This document shows positions 38,012 to 45,605 of a stretch of 64,000 nt of DNA, one piece after another. A program made the translations under genes and the position numbers. This stretch comes from Actinomycetota bacterium. Its GTDB lineage: Bacteria; Actinomycetota; Actinomycetes; Mycobacteriales; JACQDL01. The stretch spans positions 62,001 through 126,000 of the forward strand of contig JACQDL010000047.1 of the NCBI GenBank assembly GCA_016201065.1. Reading direction: 5' to 3'. Below the pieces are notes generated by a model, which saw nothing but the letters and a program-made list of their open reading frames with translations, ran no database searches and was not told the origin of the DNA. Numbering within the stretch: the stretch's first letter is position 1; the number at the start of each line of letters is the position of its first letter.

Positions 38012-39826
38012 ATGTGGGTTCGCCGTACGAGCGTGTTCCTCAGCGTCGCAGTCATGGTCGGGGGACTGGGCGCCGCCGTTCCGGTGACCGCTGCGCCGGT
38101 CGGCGCCGGGTTGGTGAAGCAGCCGGTCGCGACCGGGTACGGCGGTGCGGTCTCCACCGTCGACCTGGATGCCAGCCGTGCGGGCCTGCGGGTGCTGCGC
38201 GCCGGCGGCAACGCGGTGGACGCCGCGGTGGCCGCCGCCGCCGCGCTCGGGGTCACCGAGCCGTACTCGGCGGGTCTGGGCGGTGGTGGCTTCCTGCTCT
38301 ACTACGACGCCCGCACGCACCGGGTGCACACCCTCGACGGCCGGGAGACCGCGCCCGCCGCGATGGGAGCCGATGCGTTCCTCGACCCGACCACCGGCCA
38401 GCCGCTGGCCTTCGTGGATGCGGTGACCAGCGGGCTGAGCGTCGGCGTTCCCGGCACACCGGCGACCTGGGCGGCGGCGTTGCGGCGGTGGGGCACCCGC
38501 GACCTCGCGGAGGTGCTCCGGCCGGCGACCGAGCTCGCTCGGCAGGGCTTCGTCGTGGACCCGACCTTCTACCAGCAGACGGTCGACAACGCGGCCAGGT
38601 TCGCGCACTTCACCTCCACCGCCGCGTTGTACCTGCCGGGCGGGCGGCCGGTCCCGGTCGGTGGCGTGCAGCACAACCCGGACCTGGCCCGGACCTACCA
38701 GCAGCTCGCCCGCCAGGGCATCGGTGCGGTGTATCGGGGCCCGCTGGCCGCCGAGATCGCCGGCACCGCCGAGCATCCACCGCTGGTCCCCGGTGACCCC
38801 TACACCGCCCGTCCCGGGCTGCTCCGCCTCGCCGACCTGGCCGCCTACCGCGCGATCGAGCGCGCACCGACCCAGGTGCGCTACCACGACCTGGACGTCT
38901 ACGGCATGGCGCCGCCCTCGTCGGGCGGGCCGACGGTGGGGGAGGCGCTGAACATCCTCGCCGACCTGCCGCCGGCCGACCTGTCGCCGGCCGACCCGGT
39001 GCCGGCGCTGCACGACTACCTGGAGTCGACCAGGCTGGCCTTCGCCGACCGCAACCGGTACGTCGGCGACCCGGACCAGGTCGACGTCCCGCTCGCCGAG
39101 CTGCTCGCGCCGGGGTTTGCGGCGGAGCGGGCCTGCCTCATCGACCCGCTGCGCGCGGCGACCAGCCCGGTGCCGCCGGGCCGCCCGGACGGGGAGTACC
39201 ACGGGTGTCCGGCGCCGCTCGGCGCCGGCGGCGGAGAGCCGTCCGAGGGGCCGAACACCACCAGCCTGGTCACCGCCGACCGGTGGGGCAACGTGGTGGC
39301 CTACACCCTCACCATCGAGCAGACGGGCGGCAGCGGGATGGTCGTGCCGGGCCGTGGCTTCCTGCTCAACAACGAGCTGACCGACTTCAACTTCGCGCCG
39401 ACCCAGGGCAGCGCGCCGGACCCCAACCTGCCCGCCCCGGGCAAGCGACCGCGCAGCTCCATGGCACCGACGATCGTGCTGCGCGACGGCCAGCCGTTCC
39501 TCGCGGTCGGCTCGCCGGGCGGGGCGACGATCATCACCACCGTGCTCCAGGTGCTGATCAACCGTCTCGACCTCGGCATGGACCTGCCGGAGGCGATCGC
39601 CGCACCCCGGGCGAGCCAGCGCAACGGCGTCTCGACCACCGCTGAGCCGGCGTTCCTCGACGCCTACGGTGCCGCGCTGGTGGCGCGGGGCCAGCTCTTC
39701 AGCCGCACGGCGGAGATCGGGGCCGCCACCGGACTGGAGTTCGCTGGGCGCGGGTTGATCGTCGCGGCGGCCGAACCGGCCCGCCGTGGTGGAGGGAGTG
39801 CCGTGGTCGTGTGGCCGGCTCGCTGA
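38012..39826 (+). CDS. ggt: Gamma-glutamyltranspeptidase, secreted
   Basis: 604 residues, ATG 38012 with GAGGAGG upstream. Signal peptide: RRTSVFLSVAVMVGGLGAAV with a likely cut after VTAAP. The N-terminal subunit has AGGNAVDAAVAAAAALGV and SAGLGGGGFLLYYDA. Autocleavage and catalysis use the first Thr of GPNTTSLVTADRWGN; later GSGMVVPGRGFLLNNELTDF and GSPGGATIITTVLQ. It hydrolyses or transfers gamma-glutamyl groups of glutathione-like compounds outside the cell. Monocistronic by spacing. Confidence 0.94.
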   Translation: MWVRRTSVFLSVAVMVGGLGAAVPVTAAPVGAGLVKQPVATGYGGAVSTVDLDASRAGLRVLRAGGNAVDAAVAAAAALGVTEPYSAGLGGGGFLLYYDARTHRVHTLDGRETAPAAMGADAFLDPTTGQPLAFVDAVTSGLSVGVPGTPATWAAALRRWGTRDLAEVLRPATELARQGFVVDPTFYQQTVDNAARFAHFTSTAALYLPGGRPVPVGGVQHNPDLARTYQQLARQGIGAVYRGPLAAEIAGTAEHPPLVPGDPYTARPGLLRLADLAAYRAIERAPTQVRYHDLDVYGMAPPSSGGPTVGEALNILADLPPADLSPADPVPALHDYLESTRLAFADRNRYVGDPDQVDVPLAELLAPGFAAERACLIDPLRAATSPVPPGRPDGEYHGCPAPLGAGGGEPSEGPNTTSLVTADRWGNVVAYTLTIEQTGGSGMVVPGRGFLLNNELTDFNFAPTQGSAPDPNLPAPGKRPRSSMAPTIVLRDGQPFLAVGSPGGATIITTVLQVLINRLDLGMDLPEAIAAPRASQRNGVSTTAEPAFLDAYGAALVARGQLFSRTAEIGAATGLEFAGRGLIVAAAEPARRGGGSAVVVWPAR

Positions 39827-39830
39827 CCGG

Positions 39831-40430
39831 TCACGAACCACCACCACCGGCCGCCAACACGCCCCGGACGAGGTCGCGCACCCCGGCCGCGAGTTCGTCC
39901 GGGGTTGGCGGGCTCGCGGCCGGGGTGCCGATCGCGCATTCGAAGATCACGCCCTCGCACCACGACACCAGCATCCGGCCGTGCCGGTCCGGATCGGGTG
40001 AGCCGAGAGCGGCCATCGCCGCGCTGGCGGAGGCCCGGAACCGGTCTCCCGCGGCGTGGTAGGCCCCGCTCAGCGCTGGCGAGCGGGCCGCCTCCAGGGC
40101 CAGCTCGTAGCGGGCCAGCGTGCGGTCCCGGCCGGTGGTCGCCGCGGTGACGAGCATCTGCCCGATGACCGTGGCGAGCCGGTCGACCCCCTGCGGCTCT
40201 CCCGGCTGGAGCGGTGGACCCAGGGTCGCGAGCTCCAGATCGGCCATCCGGTTCACCGCGGCTGCCAGCAGCGCCGCGCGGGTCCGCGCGTAGTACGACG
40301 TGGAGCCGGGCGGCAGGCCGGCGGCGGCGTCAACGGCGCGATGGGTCAGACCGCGCAGGCCCCGCTCGGCGATCAACGCGAGCGCGGTGTCCGCGATGAG
40401 CTCCCTGCGGCCACCGGGAGTGGCGATCAC
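39831..40430 (-). CDS. TetR-family regulator
   Basis: 199 residues from GTG 40430; the longer frame to 40502 would cover the operator and overlap the divergent promoter. HTH: LIADTALALIAERGLRGLTH, then RAVDAAAGLPPGSTSYYART. The ligand domain is helical with CEGVIFECAIG near the end. It is divergent from a flavin monooxygenase gene, and a palindrome lies between them, so it probably represses that gene. Ligand unknown. Confidence 0.88.
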   Translation of the reverse strand: MIATPGGRRELIADTALALIAERGLRGLTHRAVDAAAGLPPGSTSYYARTRAALLAAAVNRMADLELATLGPPLQPGEPQGVDRLATVIGQMLVTAATTGRDRTLARYELALEAARSPALSGAYHAAGDRFRASASAAMAALGSPDPDRHGRMLVSWCEGVIFECAIGTPAASPPTPDELAAGVRDLVRGVLAAGGGGS

Positions 40431-40453
40431 GGCCTCATCGTAGTCGGAACTTC

Positions 40454-40469
40454 CTCTACTGGTGTAGAG
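40454..40469. promoter_or_regulatory. Operator palindrome between TetR and monooxygenase genes
   Basis: CTCTAC-TGGT-GTAGAG is an exact inverted repeat, 24 bases upstream of the TetR start and about 54 bases upstream of the monooxygenase start. A further GTAGAG half-site is at 40487-40492. This is the expected place for autorepression and control of both genes. Confidence 0.7.
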
Positions 40470-40522
40470 TTCGCGGTGCTGCATCAGTAGAGGGTGTGAC
40501 ATCAGCGGAGTCGGAGGGGCCT

Positions 40523-41716
40523 GTGGAGCAGCGACGTGCCGTGGTGATCGGGGCGGGGATCGGAGGGCTGGCCGCGGCGGTCGCGTTGCGGCGTACCGGG
40601 TGGCAGGTGACCGTCCTTGAGCGCCTCCAGCGGCTCGACCCGGCCGGTGCCGGCCTGGCGATCGCCCCGAACGCGCTGCGCGCCCTCGACCGGGTCGGGG
40701 TGGGTGATCAGGTCCGGGCGCTGGCGGCGGCGCGCGGCGATGTCGGACTCCGCCGGCCGGATGGTCGCTGGCTGTCCCGGACGAGTGCGGACGCCATCCG
40801 GACCCGGTTCGGCGAGCCGATGGTCGTGGCGGCGCGGTCGGCGGTGGTCGATGCGCTTCGTGCGGTGCTGCCCACGGACGCGGTGCGGACCGGAACCGAG
40901 GTCACCTCGGTGGAGCAGGGGACAGCCGGTGCCCCGGCGCGGGTGACGGTCGGGGATGACGCACCGCTCGCCGCCGACCTCGTCGTGGCCGCCGACGGGC
41001 TGCGGTCGGCGGCGCGGCAGGCGGCGTTCCCCGGACACGCTGGGCCCCGGTACGCCGGCTACACGACGTGGCGCTGGCTGGCACCCTCGCCGGGGCAGCC
41101 CTACCGGCCGGCGGAGACCTGGGGGAGGGGCCGGCTCTTCGGCGCGATGCCGCTGGTCGACGGGCGGGTCTACTGCTGGGCGTCCAGCGTGGCGGCGGCC
41201 GGGCAGGAGTACCAGGACGACCACGCCGAGCTGGTCCGGCTCTACGCCGACTGGCACGACCCGATTCCCGCGTTGGTATCCGCCGCCCGCGACCTGACAC
41301 TGCTGCGGTTGGACATCGAGGAGCTGCCGACACCGCTACCGGCGTACCACCGGGACCGGCTCGCGCTGGTCGGCGATGCCGCGCATGCGATGACCCCGTT
41401 CCTCGGTCAGGGTGCCTGCCAGGCGATCGAGGACGCGGTGACTCTTGCCGCGGTGCTCGGCGACGTACCCGCCGGTGCGGTCCCGGCCGCTCTGGCCAGC
41501 TACTCCGGGACCCGGCTGCCCCGGGTCACGATGATTGCCGAGCGGTCCCGGCGGGTGGGCCGGCTGGCACAGGTGACCTCGCCGCTGGCGGTGCTGGCCC
41601 GGGATGCGGGACTCCGGCTGGCCGACAGGTTGGTGCCGGATCTCGCCGTCCGGCAGATGGTCCCGGTCGTCGACGTCGAACCGCCGGCGCTCGGCTCCGG
41701 GCGGCTCACGCCCTGA
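40523..41716 (+). CDS. FAD-dependent aromatic-hydroxylase-type monooxygenase
   Basis: 397 residues. GTG 40523 is preferred for the GGAGGGG five bases upstream; GTG 40496 would give nine more residues. FAD motif AVVIGAGIGGLAAAVALRR at the N-terminus, the DG motif as DLVVAADGLRSAAR, and the second FAD motif ALVGDAAHAMTPFLGQGACQ. The group includes phenol and salicylate hydroxylases and TetX-like antibiotic-modifying enzymes. The divergent TetR gene suggests induction by its substrate. Confidence 0.88.
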   Translation: MEQRRAVVIGAGIGGLAAAVALRRTGWQVTVLERLQRLDPAGAGLAIAPNALRALDRVGVGDQVRALAAARGDVGLRRPDGRWLSRTSADAIRTRFGEPMVVAARSAVVDALRAVLPTDAVRTGTEVTSVEQGTAGAPARVTVGDDAPLAADLVVAADGLRSAARQAAFPGHAGPRYAGYTTWRWLAPSPGQPYRPAETWGRGRLFGAMPLVDGRVYCWASSVAAAGQEYQDDHAELVRLYADWHDPIPALVSAARDLTLLRLDIEELPTPLPAYHRDRLALVGDAAHAMTPFLGQGACQAIEDAVTLAAVLGDVPAGAVPAALASYSGTRLPRVTMIAERSRRVGRLAQVTSPLAVLARDAGLRLADRLVPDLAVRQMVPVVDVEPPALGSGRLTP

Positions 41717-41761
41717 CCGGACGTGCGTTACGGTCTGGACGATACCGGGAGGTAGCTGACC

Positions 41762-42523
41762 ATGATCCGACCGTTGCCCCGTGGCGTCGCGGTGGCGCTG
41801 GTGACGCTCTTCCGGCCGGACGGCGAGGTCGATGTCGAGGCCACCGCCGCCCATGCCGCTCGCCTGGTCGAGCTGGGCGTGCGCGGGGTGCTGGTGGCGG
41901 GCTCGACGGGCGAGGCTGACACGCTGACCGACGGCGAGCGGGTGGCTCTGGTCGCTGGCGTGCGGCGGAGTTGCCCGGACGTACCGATCATCGCCGGCGC
42001 TTCCGGTGCGTGGTCGCGGCCGGCGGCAGCCCGGGCGGCCGGGGCGATCGAGGCCGGAGCCGACGCCGTGCTGGTGGCGCCCCCGCGCCGGTGCGCCGAC
42101 CTGAGCGGCTACTACGCGGCGGTCGCCGCCGCCGTGCCGGCCGGCGCGGTGCTCGCCTACCACTACCCCGGGCTGGCCGGGGGAGAGGTCCCGGTGGAGG
42201 CGCTGGCGGAGCTGCCGATCGGCGGGATCAAGGACTCCACGGTCGACCCCGAGCGGCTGCTCGCCGAGGTCGGGTGGGGCGGCGCGACGTACGTCGGGTC
42301 CACCGTGCTCACGGGCTATGCCGGTCACCTCGGTGCGGCCGGCGCAATCCTGGCCGTGGCGAACGTGGCCCCGGAGGAGTGCGCGGCCGCCTTCGATGGC
42401 GATCACGCTGCCCAGCGCCGGCTGCTGGTCACCCACCGCGCGGCCCGCCAGCGCTTCCCGCTGGGGCTCAAGGAGCTCCTCGCCCAGCGGTTCGGTACGT
42501 CCGTCCACAGCCGGCTCGGCTGA
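41762..42523 (+). CDS. DapA-family (dihydrodipicolinate synthase/N-acetylneuraminate lyase) aldolase
   Basis: 253 residues, ATG 41762 behind GGGAGGT. The (beta/alpha)8 aldolase marks are LVAGSTGEADTLTDGERVAL, the Tyr of LAYHYPG and the Schiff-base Lys in GGIKDST. It is shorter than the usual 290-300 residues of DapA, the C-terminal helices being reduced. Being outside any lysine gene group, it is more likely a catabolic 2-oxo-acid aldolase or dehydratase than DapA itself. Confidence 0.82.
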   Translation: MIRPLPRGVAVALVTLFRPDGEVDVEATAAHAARLVELGVRGVLVAGSTGEADTLTDGERVALVAGVRRSCPDVPIIAGASGAWSRPAAARAAGAIEAGADAVLVAPPRRCADLSGYYAAVAAAVPAGAVLAYHYPGLAGGEVPVEALAELPIGGIKDSTVDPERLLAEVGWGGATYVGSTVLTGYAGHLGAAGAILAVANVAPEECAAAFDGDHAAQRRLLVTHRAARQRFPLGLKELLAQRFGTSVHSRLG

Positions 42524-42539
42524 ACGCGTCCGATTGACA

Positions 42540-42595
42540 GTACATACCAGTAGGTACAGCGTCGTCAACAGCTTCTTGTACCTACTGGTATGTAC
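42540..42595. promoter_or_regulatory. Perfect 19-bp inverted repeat pair upstream of the MBL-fold gene
   Basis: GTACATACCAGTAGGTACA (42540-42558) is repeated in exact inverted form at 42577-42595, with an 18-base spacer. Each copy is itself partly palindromic (TACxTAC...GTAxGTA), like a TetR or PadR operator. TTGACA at 42534-42539 borders the first copy. Two facing operators would let a dimer pair or a loop close the promoter of the downstream hydrolase. It lies only 16 bases after the aldolase stop. Confidence 0.75.
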
Positions 42596-42666
42596 GATAG
42601 GTTGGACGCATCGCCGCGGAAGGCAGGGACCGGGGATCGGCCGGTCGTCACCGGAGGGAGTCGTCA

Positions 42667-43398
42667 ATGCAGGTCGCGCCCGGTGTTCACCACTTCACGG
42701 GGTACAAGTTCAACTGGTACATCGTCGAGGAGGGCGACCGCCTGACGGTGATCGACGCGGGCTTCCCGAGCCACTTCCGCCTTTTCGAGCGGGGCCTGGA
42801 GTCCTTGGGTCGGGCGATCAGCGATGTCGAGGCGATCATCATCACCCACGCCCACGCGGACCACACGGGGTTTGCGGCCCGGCTGAGTGCCGCCTCGGGT
42901 GCCCCGATCCACGTCCACGAAGGCGACGTCCCGCTCGTCCGGCGGCCGCTGTACCTGCCGTGGACCGGCCTGCTCTCCCGCGCGTGGCGCCCCTACACCG
43001 CGTCGATGCTCTCGCACGCGATCGGCAACGGACTGCTTCGGCTGACCACCATCCCGGCTCCCCGCCCGATGCGTGACGCCGACGAGCTGGATGCCCCCGG
43101 GCGCCCGCGCATCCTGCATGTCCCCGGTCACACGCCCGGCGACGTGGCCGTGCACCTGCCCGCCCGGGGCGTGCTGTTCAGCGGGGACGCCATGGTCACC
43201 CGCAATCTCTACACCGGCCGTGACGGCGGGCCGCAGTTGACCAGCCGTACCCTCAACGGGGACTTCGAGCAGGCGCGCCGGTCCCTGGACCGCCTCGCGG
43301 ATCTCGGTCCGGTGGTCCTTCTCCCGGGCCACGGGCGTCCCTGGGTCGGCGACACCCGCGACGCCGTCGCGGCGAACCTCCCGGCGGCGCGTCGGTAG
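42667..43398 (+). CDS. Metallo-beta-lactamase-fold hydrolase
   Basis: 243 residues, ATG 42667 with GGAGGGAG upstream. Metal site motif ITHAHADHTGFAARL, then VPGHTPGDVAVHLPARGVLFSGDAMV and LLPGHGRPW give the remaining ligands, so two metals are possible. The N-terminus VHHFTGYKFNWYIVEEGDRLTVIDAG is that of small glyoxalase II-like or lactonase-like members. Control by the strong inverted repeat upstream suggests substrate induction. Substrate unknown. Confidence 0.9.
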   Translation: MQVAPGVHHFTGYKFNWYIVEEGDRLTVIDAGFPSHFRLFERGLESLGRAISDVEAIIITHAHADHTGFAARLSAASGAPIHVHEGDVPLVRRPLYLPWTGLLSRAWRPYTASMLSHAIGNGLLRLTTIPAPRPMRDADELDAPGRPRILHVPGHTPGDVAVHLPARGVLFSGDAMVTRNLYTGRDGGPQLTSRTLNGDFEQARRSLDRLADLGPVVLLPGHGRPWVGDTRDAVAANLPAARR

Positions 43399-43472
43399 GT
43401 CATGATGGTGGACCGGCCGGACGATGGGAAACCGGTGGCGTGGCTCGCACCGAGGTGCGACCGTGACCGATC

Positions 43473-44090
43473 ATGATCCATGCCATCGTTGCCGGCCTGC
43501 TCGCCGGCCTTGCCATCGCGATGCCGGTCGGAGCGATCTCCGTGCTCATCGTGACGCTGGCCGCCCGCGACTCGCTGCGGCGCGGCCTCGCGGCCGGCGT
43601 CGGCGCCGCCACCGCCGATGGGGTGTACGCGACCCTGGCGGTCACCGGAGGCGTGGCGTTGTCCAGTGTGCTCGTGCCGGTGGGTGGGCCGGCCCGGCGG
43701 GTCGCGGGCGTCGTGCTGGTCGGGATCGCGGTGCGCGGGGTGCTGCGGGCGGCACGCTCGGATGCCGGTCGGGTCACCGAGCCGGCGTTCGACTCCGGCG
43801 GGGTCTGGCGGACCTATCTTGGCGTCCTCGGCCTGACCCTGCTCAACCCGGTGACCGTGGTCTACTTCGCGGCGCTGGTCCTGGGCGGCGCAGCCGGCGG
43901 CGTTTCGGCGGCCACCCGAACCGCGTTCGTCGCTGCGGCGTTCGCGGCGTCCCTCTGCTGGCAGTCCGTGCTGGCCGCTGGTGGCGCGATACTGGGTCGG
44001 GCGCTCACCGGACCGCGCGGGAGGCGTGCCACCGCGCTGGTGGGCAACGCTGTCATCCTCGGGCTCGCCGTGGTGCTGCTGTCGAGCTGA
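43473..44090 (+). CDS. LysE/RhtB-family amino-acid exporter
   Basis: 205 residues, ATG 43473. Six hydrophobic segments fit the LysE fold; the first, IVAGLLAGLAIAMPVGAISVL, carries the GxxxxxxPGP-like turn in the altered form MPVGAI. Other segments are VGAATADGVYATLAVTGG and LGLTLLNPVTVVYFAALVLG. Such proteins export amino acids or related small molecules. No regulator of the LysG type is near. Confidence 0.88.
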   Translation: MIHAIVAGLLAGLAIAMPVGAISVLIVTLAARDSLRRGLAAGVGAATADGVYATLAVTGGVALSSVLVPVGGPARRVAGVVLVGIAVRGVLRAARSDAGRVTEPAFDSGGVWRTYLGVLGLTLLNPVTVVYFAALVLGGAAGGVSAATRTAFVAAAFAASLCWQSVLAAGGAILGRALTGPRGRRATALVGNAVILGLAVVLLSS

Positions 44091-44194
44091 GGCGCCTCGC
44101 TTTTCCGCTGTGCACCTGACGTCGATCGGTAGCTGCGGCTGGTCTCGTGCTCGATGAGGGCAATTACTTTACGACGCAGAGTATCCGTATCTCT

Positions 44195-44215
44195 GCCGGG
44201 CTGCGGCAGCCCGGC
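44195..44215. terminator. GC-rich hairpin after the LysE gene
   Basis: Exact 9-bp stem GCCGGGCTG / CAGCCCGGC with a CGG loop, about 105 bases downstream of the exporter stop. No T-run follows, which is common for actinobacterial terminators. Confidence 0.5.
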
Positions 44216-44257
44216 TCACCGGCGACCGGACCAGATCTATAACTTGTTAACGACAAA

Positions 44258-44276
44258 AACTTTGCGACACAAAGTT
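44258..44276. promoter_or_regulatory. AACTTTG-N5-CAAAGTT palindrome in the AT-rich island
   Basis: Exact 7-bp arms around CGACA, followed by an A-run. A degenerate copy lies at 44166-44182. It looks like an operator of an unknown regulator; an A/T-rich stem of this type would be weak as a terminator. Confidence 0.45.
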
Positions 44277-44349
44277 AAAAAATCACCACCACACGGGACA
44301 ACACCAACACCAGCCGGCAACGCAGAAGAAGGCAACGAAACCTGCTCAG

Positions 44350-44378
44350 CCCCGATCGGCCGCGGCGGCCGATCGGGG
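44350..44378. terminator. Perfect 13-bp stem hairpin
   Basis: CCCCGATCGGCCG and CGGCCGATCGGGG pair exactly around a CGG loop. It stands between the AT-rich stretch and the promoter of the epimerase gene. A strong bidirectional transcription stop is the simplest reading, though no T-run follows. Confidence 0.6.
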
Positions 44379-44397
44379 GACTCCGCGAGACGCTAGA

Positions 44398-44427
44398 TTG
44401 ACATAATGTTAATTATCGGCTCATGAT
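44398..44427 (+). promoter_or_regulatory. Putative promoter of the epimerase gene
   Basis: TTGACA (44398-44403) and CATGAT (44422-44427) are 18 bases apart and 110 bases before the ATG. The -35 hexamer matches the housekeeping consensus; ATTGACATAATGTTAAT around it is a loose palindrome, so a regulator may overlap. Confidence 0.4.
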
Positions 44428-44537
44428 CTCACGGGCCGGAGACCGGATGATGATCGACCTGGTGACAGGGTTGGGTCTCGCTCCGCCAGACGATCCACCG
44501 CCGGCGTAGGTGCGTTGGTCTGTGCCAGTCTGGGCCC

Positions 44538-45476
44538 ATGCATGTCGCGATCACGGGTGCGTCCGGGCTGATCGGGTCGGCGGTGACGGAGGCTGCCACC
44601 ACAGCCGGGTACCAGGTGACCCGGCTGGTCCGGCGGGACACCTGGTACCCGGATGAGCTGTCCTGGGACCCGGGGCGGGGGCGACTCGACCCGGCGGCGC
44701 TGGCGAGGGTCGACGCGGTGGTGCACCTGGCCGGCGCCGGGATCGGGGACCACCGGTGGACACCGGCGTACCGGGAGCAGATCCGGGACAGTCGGGTCAC
44801 CGGGACCCGGCTGGTGAGCACCGCGCTGGCGGGGGCGCAGGCGGCGGACGGGCGGGTCCGGACGTTGGTGTCCGGCTCGGCGATCGGCTGGTACGGCGAC
44901 ACCGGTGCCCGTGAGGTCGATGAGACCGAGCCGGCGGGCACCGGATTCCTCGCCGACGTGTGCCGGCAGTGGGAGTCGGCGACCGAGGCCGCCAGTGCGG
45001 CGGGCGTGCGGGTGGTGCTGGCCCGGACCGGGTTGGTGCTGGCCCGCGGCGCCGGGATGCTGGCCCGGATGGTGCCGCTGTTCCGGCTCGGGTTGGGTGG
45101 CCGGCTGGGGTCGGGGCGGCAGTACTGGTCGTGGATCTCGTTGGCCGACGAGGTTGCGGCGATCATGTTCCTGCTGGGTCGTGCCGACCTGACCGGTCCG
45201 GTCAACCTGACCGGACCAAGCCCCGTGACCAACGCCGAGTTCACCGCCGCGCTCGGGCGGGTCGTGCACCGTCCCACCCTGCTGCCGGTGCCCGGTCCGG
45301 CACTTCGGGTCGCGCTCGGCGGGTTCGCCGGGGAGGGCGTGCTCGCGGGCCAGCGGGTCCGTCCGGCGGTCCTGCAGTCCGCCGGCATGGTCTTCCAGCA
45401 CGGCACGGTGGAGGAGGCGTTGCGGTGGGCGGTCCGGTCGGGGGCCGTGGGCGTTGGGACTGCTGGCGATCGGTAA
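44538..45476 (+). CDS. TIGR01777-family epimerase (YfcH-like SDR)
   Basis: 312 residues, ATG 44538. Extended SDR with HVAITGASGLIGSAVTEA at the N-terminus, VVHLAGAGIGDHRWT, SGSAIGWYGDTG (Tyr in place) and FLADVCRQWESATEAA. The C-terminal DUF1731-like part ends ALRWAVRSGA after LPVPGPALRVALGGFAGEGVLAGQ. The family resembles nucleotide-sugar epimerases; the substrate is not known. Confidence 0.9.
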   Translation: MHVAITGASGLIGSAVTEAATTAGYQVTRLVRRDTWYPDELSWDPGRGRLDPAALARVDAVVHLAGAGIGDHRWTPAYREQIRDSRVTGTRLVSTALAGAQAADGRVRTLVSGSAIGWYGDTGAREVDETEPAGTGFLADVCRQWESATEAASAAGVRVVLARTGLVLARGAGMLARMVPLFRLGLGGRLGSGRQYWSWISLADEVAAIMFLLGRADLTGPVNLTGPSPVTNAEFTAALGRVVHRPTLLPVPGPALRVALGGFAGEGVLAGQRVRPAVLQSAGMVFQHGTVEEALRWAVRSGAVGVGTAGDR

Positions 45477-45605
45477 GCAATCGGTAATCGGACCTGAGGT
45501 CACAACCGCACCGGGTCGGTCCCCAGCCGGCATAGGGTACTGATCCGAGCACGACGCTGCGGGTTGGTCACCCCGGCAGCCGGAGGATCGCGCAGGGGGT
45601 GTTCG

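Larger units (their letters stand above)
44091..44537. other. AT-rich non-coding island with hairpins and repeat elements
   Basis: 447 bases without a convincing gene; an 80-codon frame (44154-44396) has no family resemblance. About 44221-44290 is far richer in A/T than anything nearby. ACTTTACGACGCAGAGT (44166-44182) and ACTTTGCGACACAAAGT (44259-44275) are near copies of one palindromic element (14 of 17 bases equal). Three hairpins are listed separately. The right side has a promoter-like sequence for the next gene. Its look is regulatory or of foreign origin. Confidence 0.6.

Noticed and set aside
37163-39847. 894-codon minus-strand frame over pabB and ggt
   Set aside because: No domain similarity; both plus-strand genes have full catalytic motifs.
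44154-44396. 80-codon frame in the AT-rich island
   Set aside because: No Shine-Dalgarno, no family resemblance, and it runs through two hairpins and the palindromic element.
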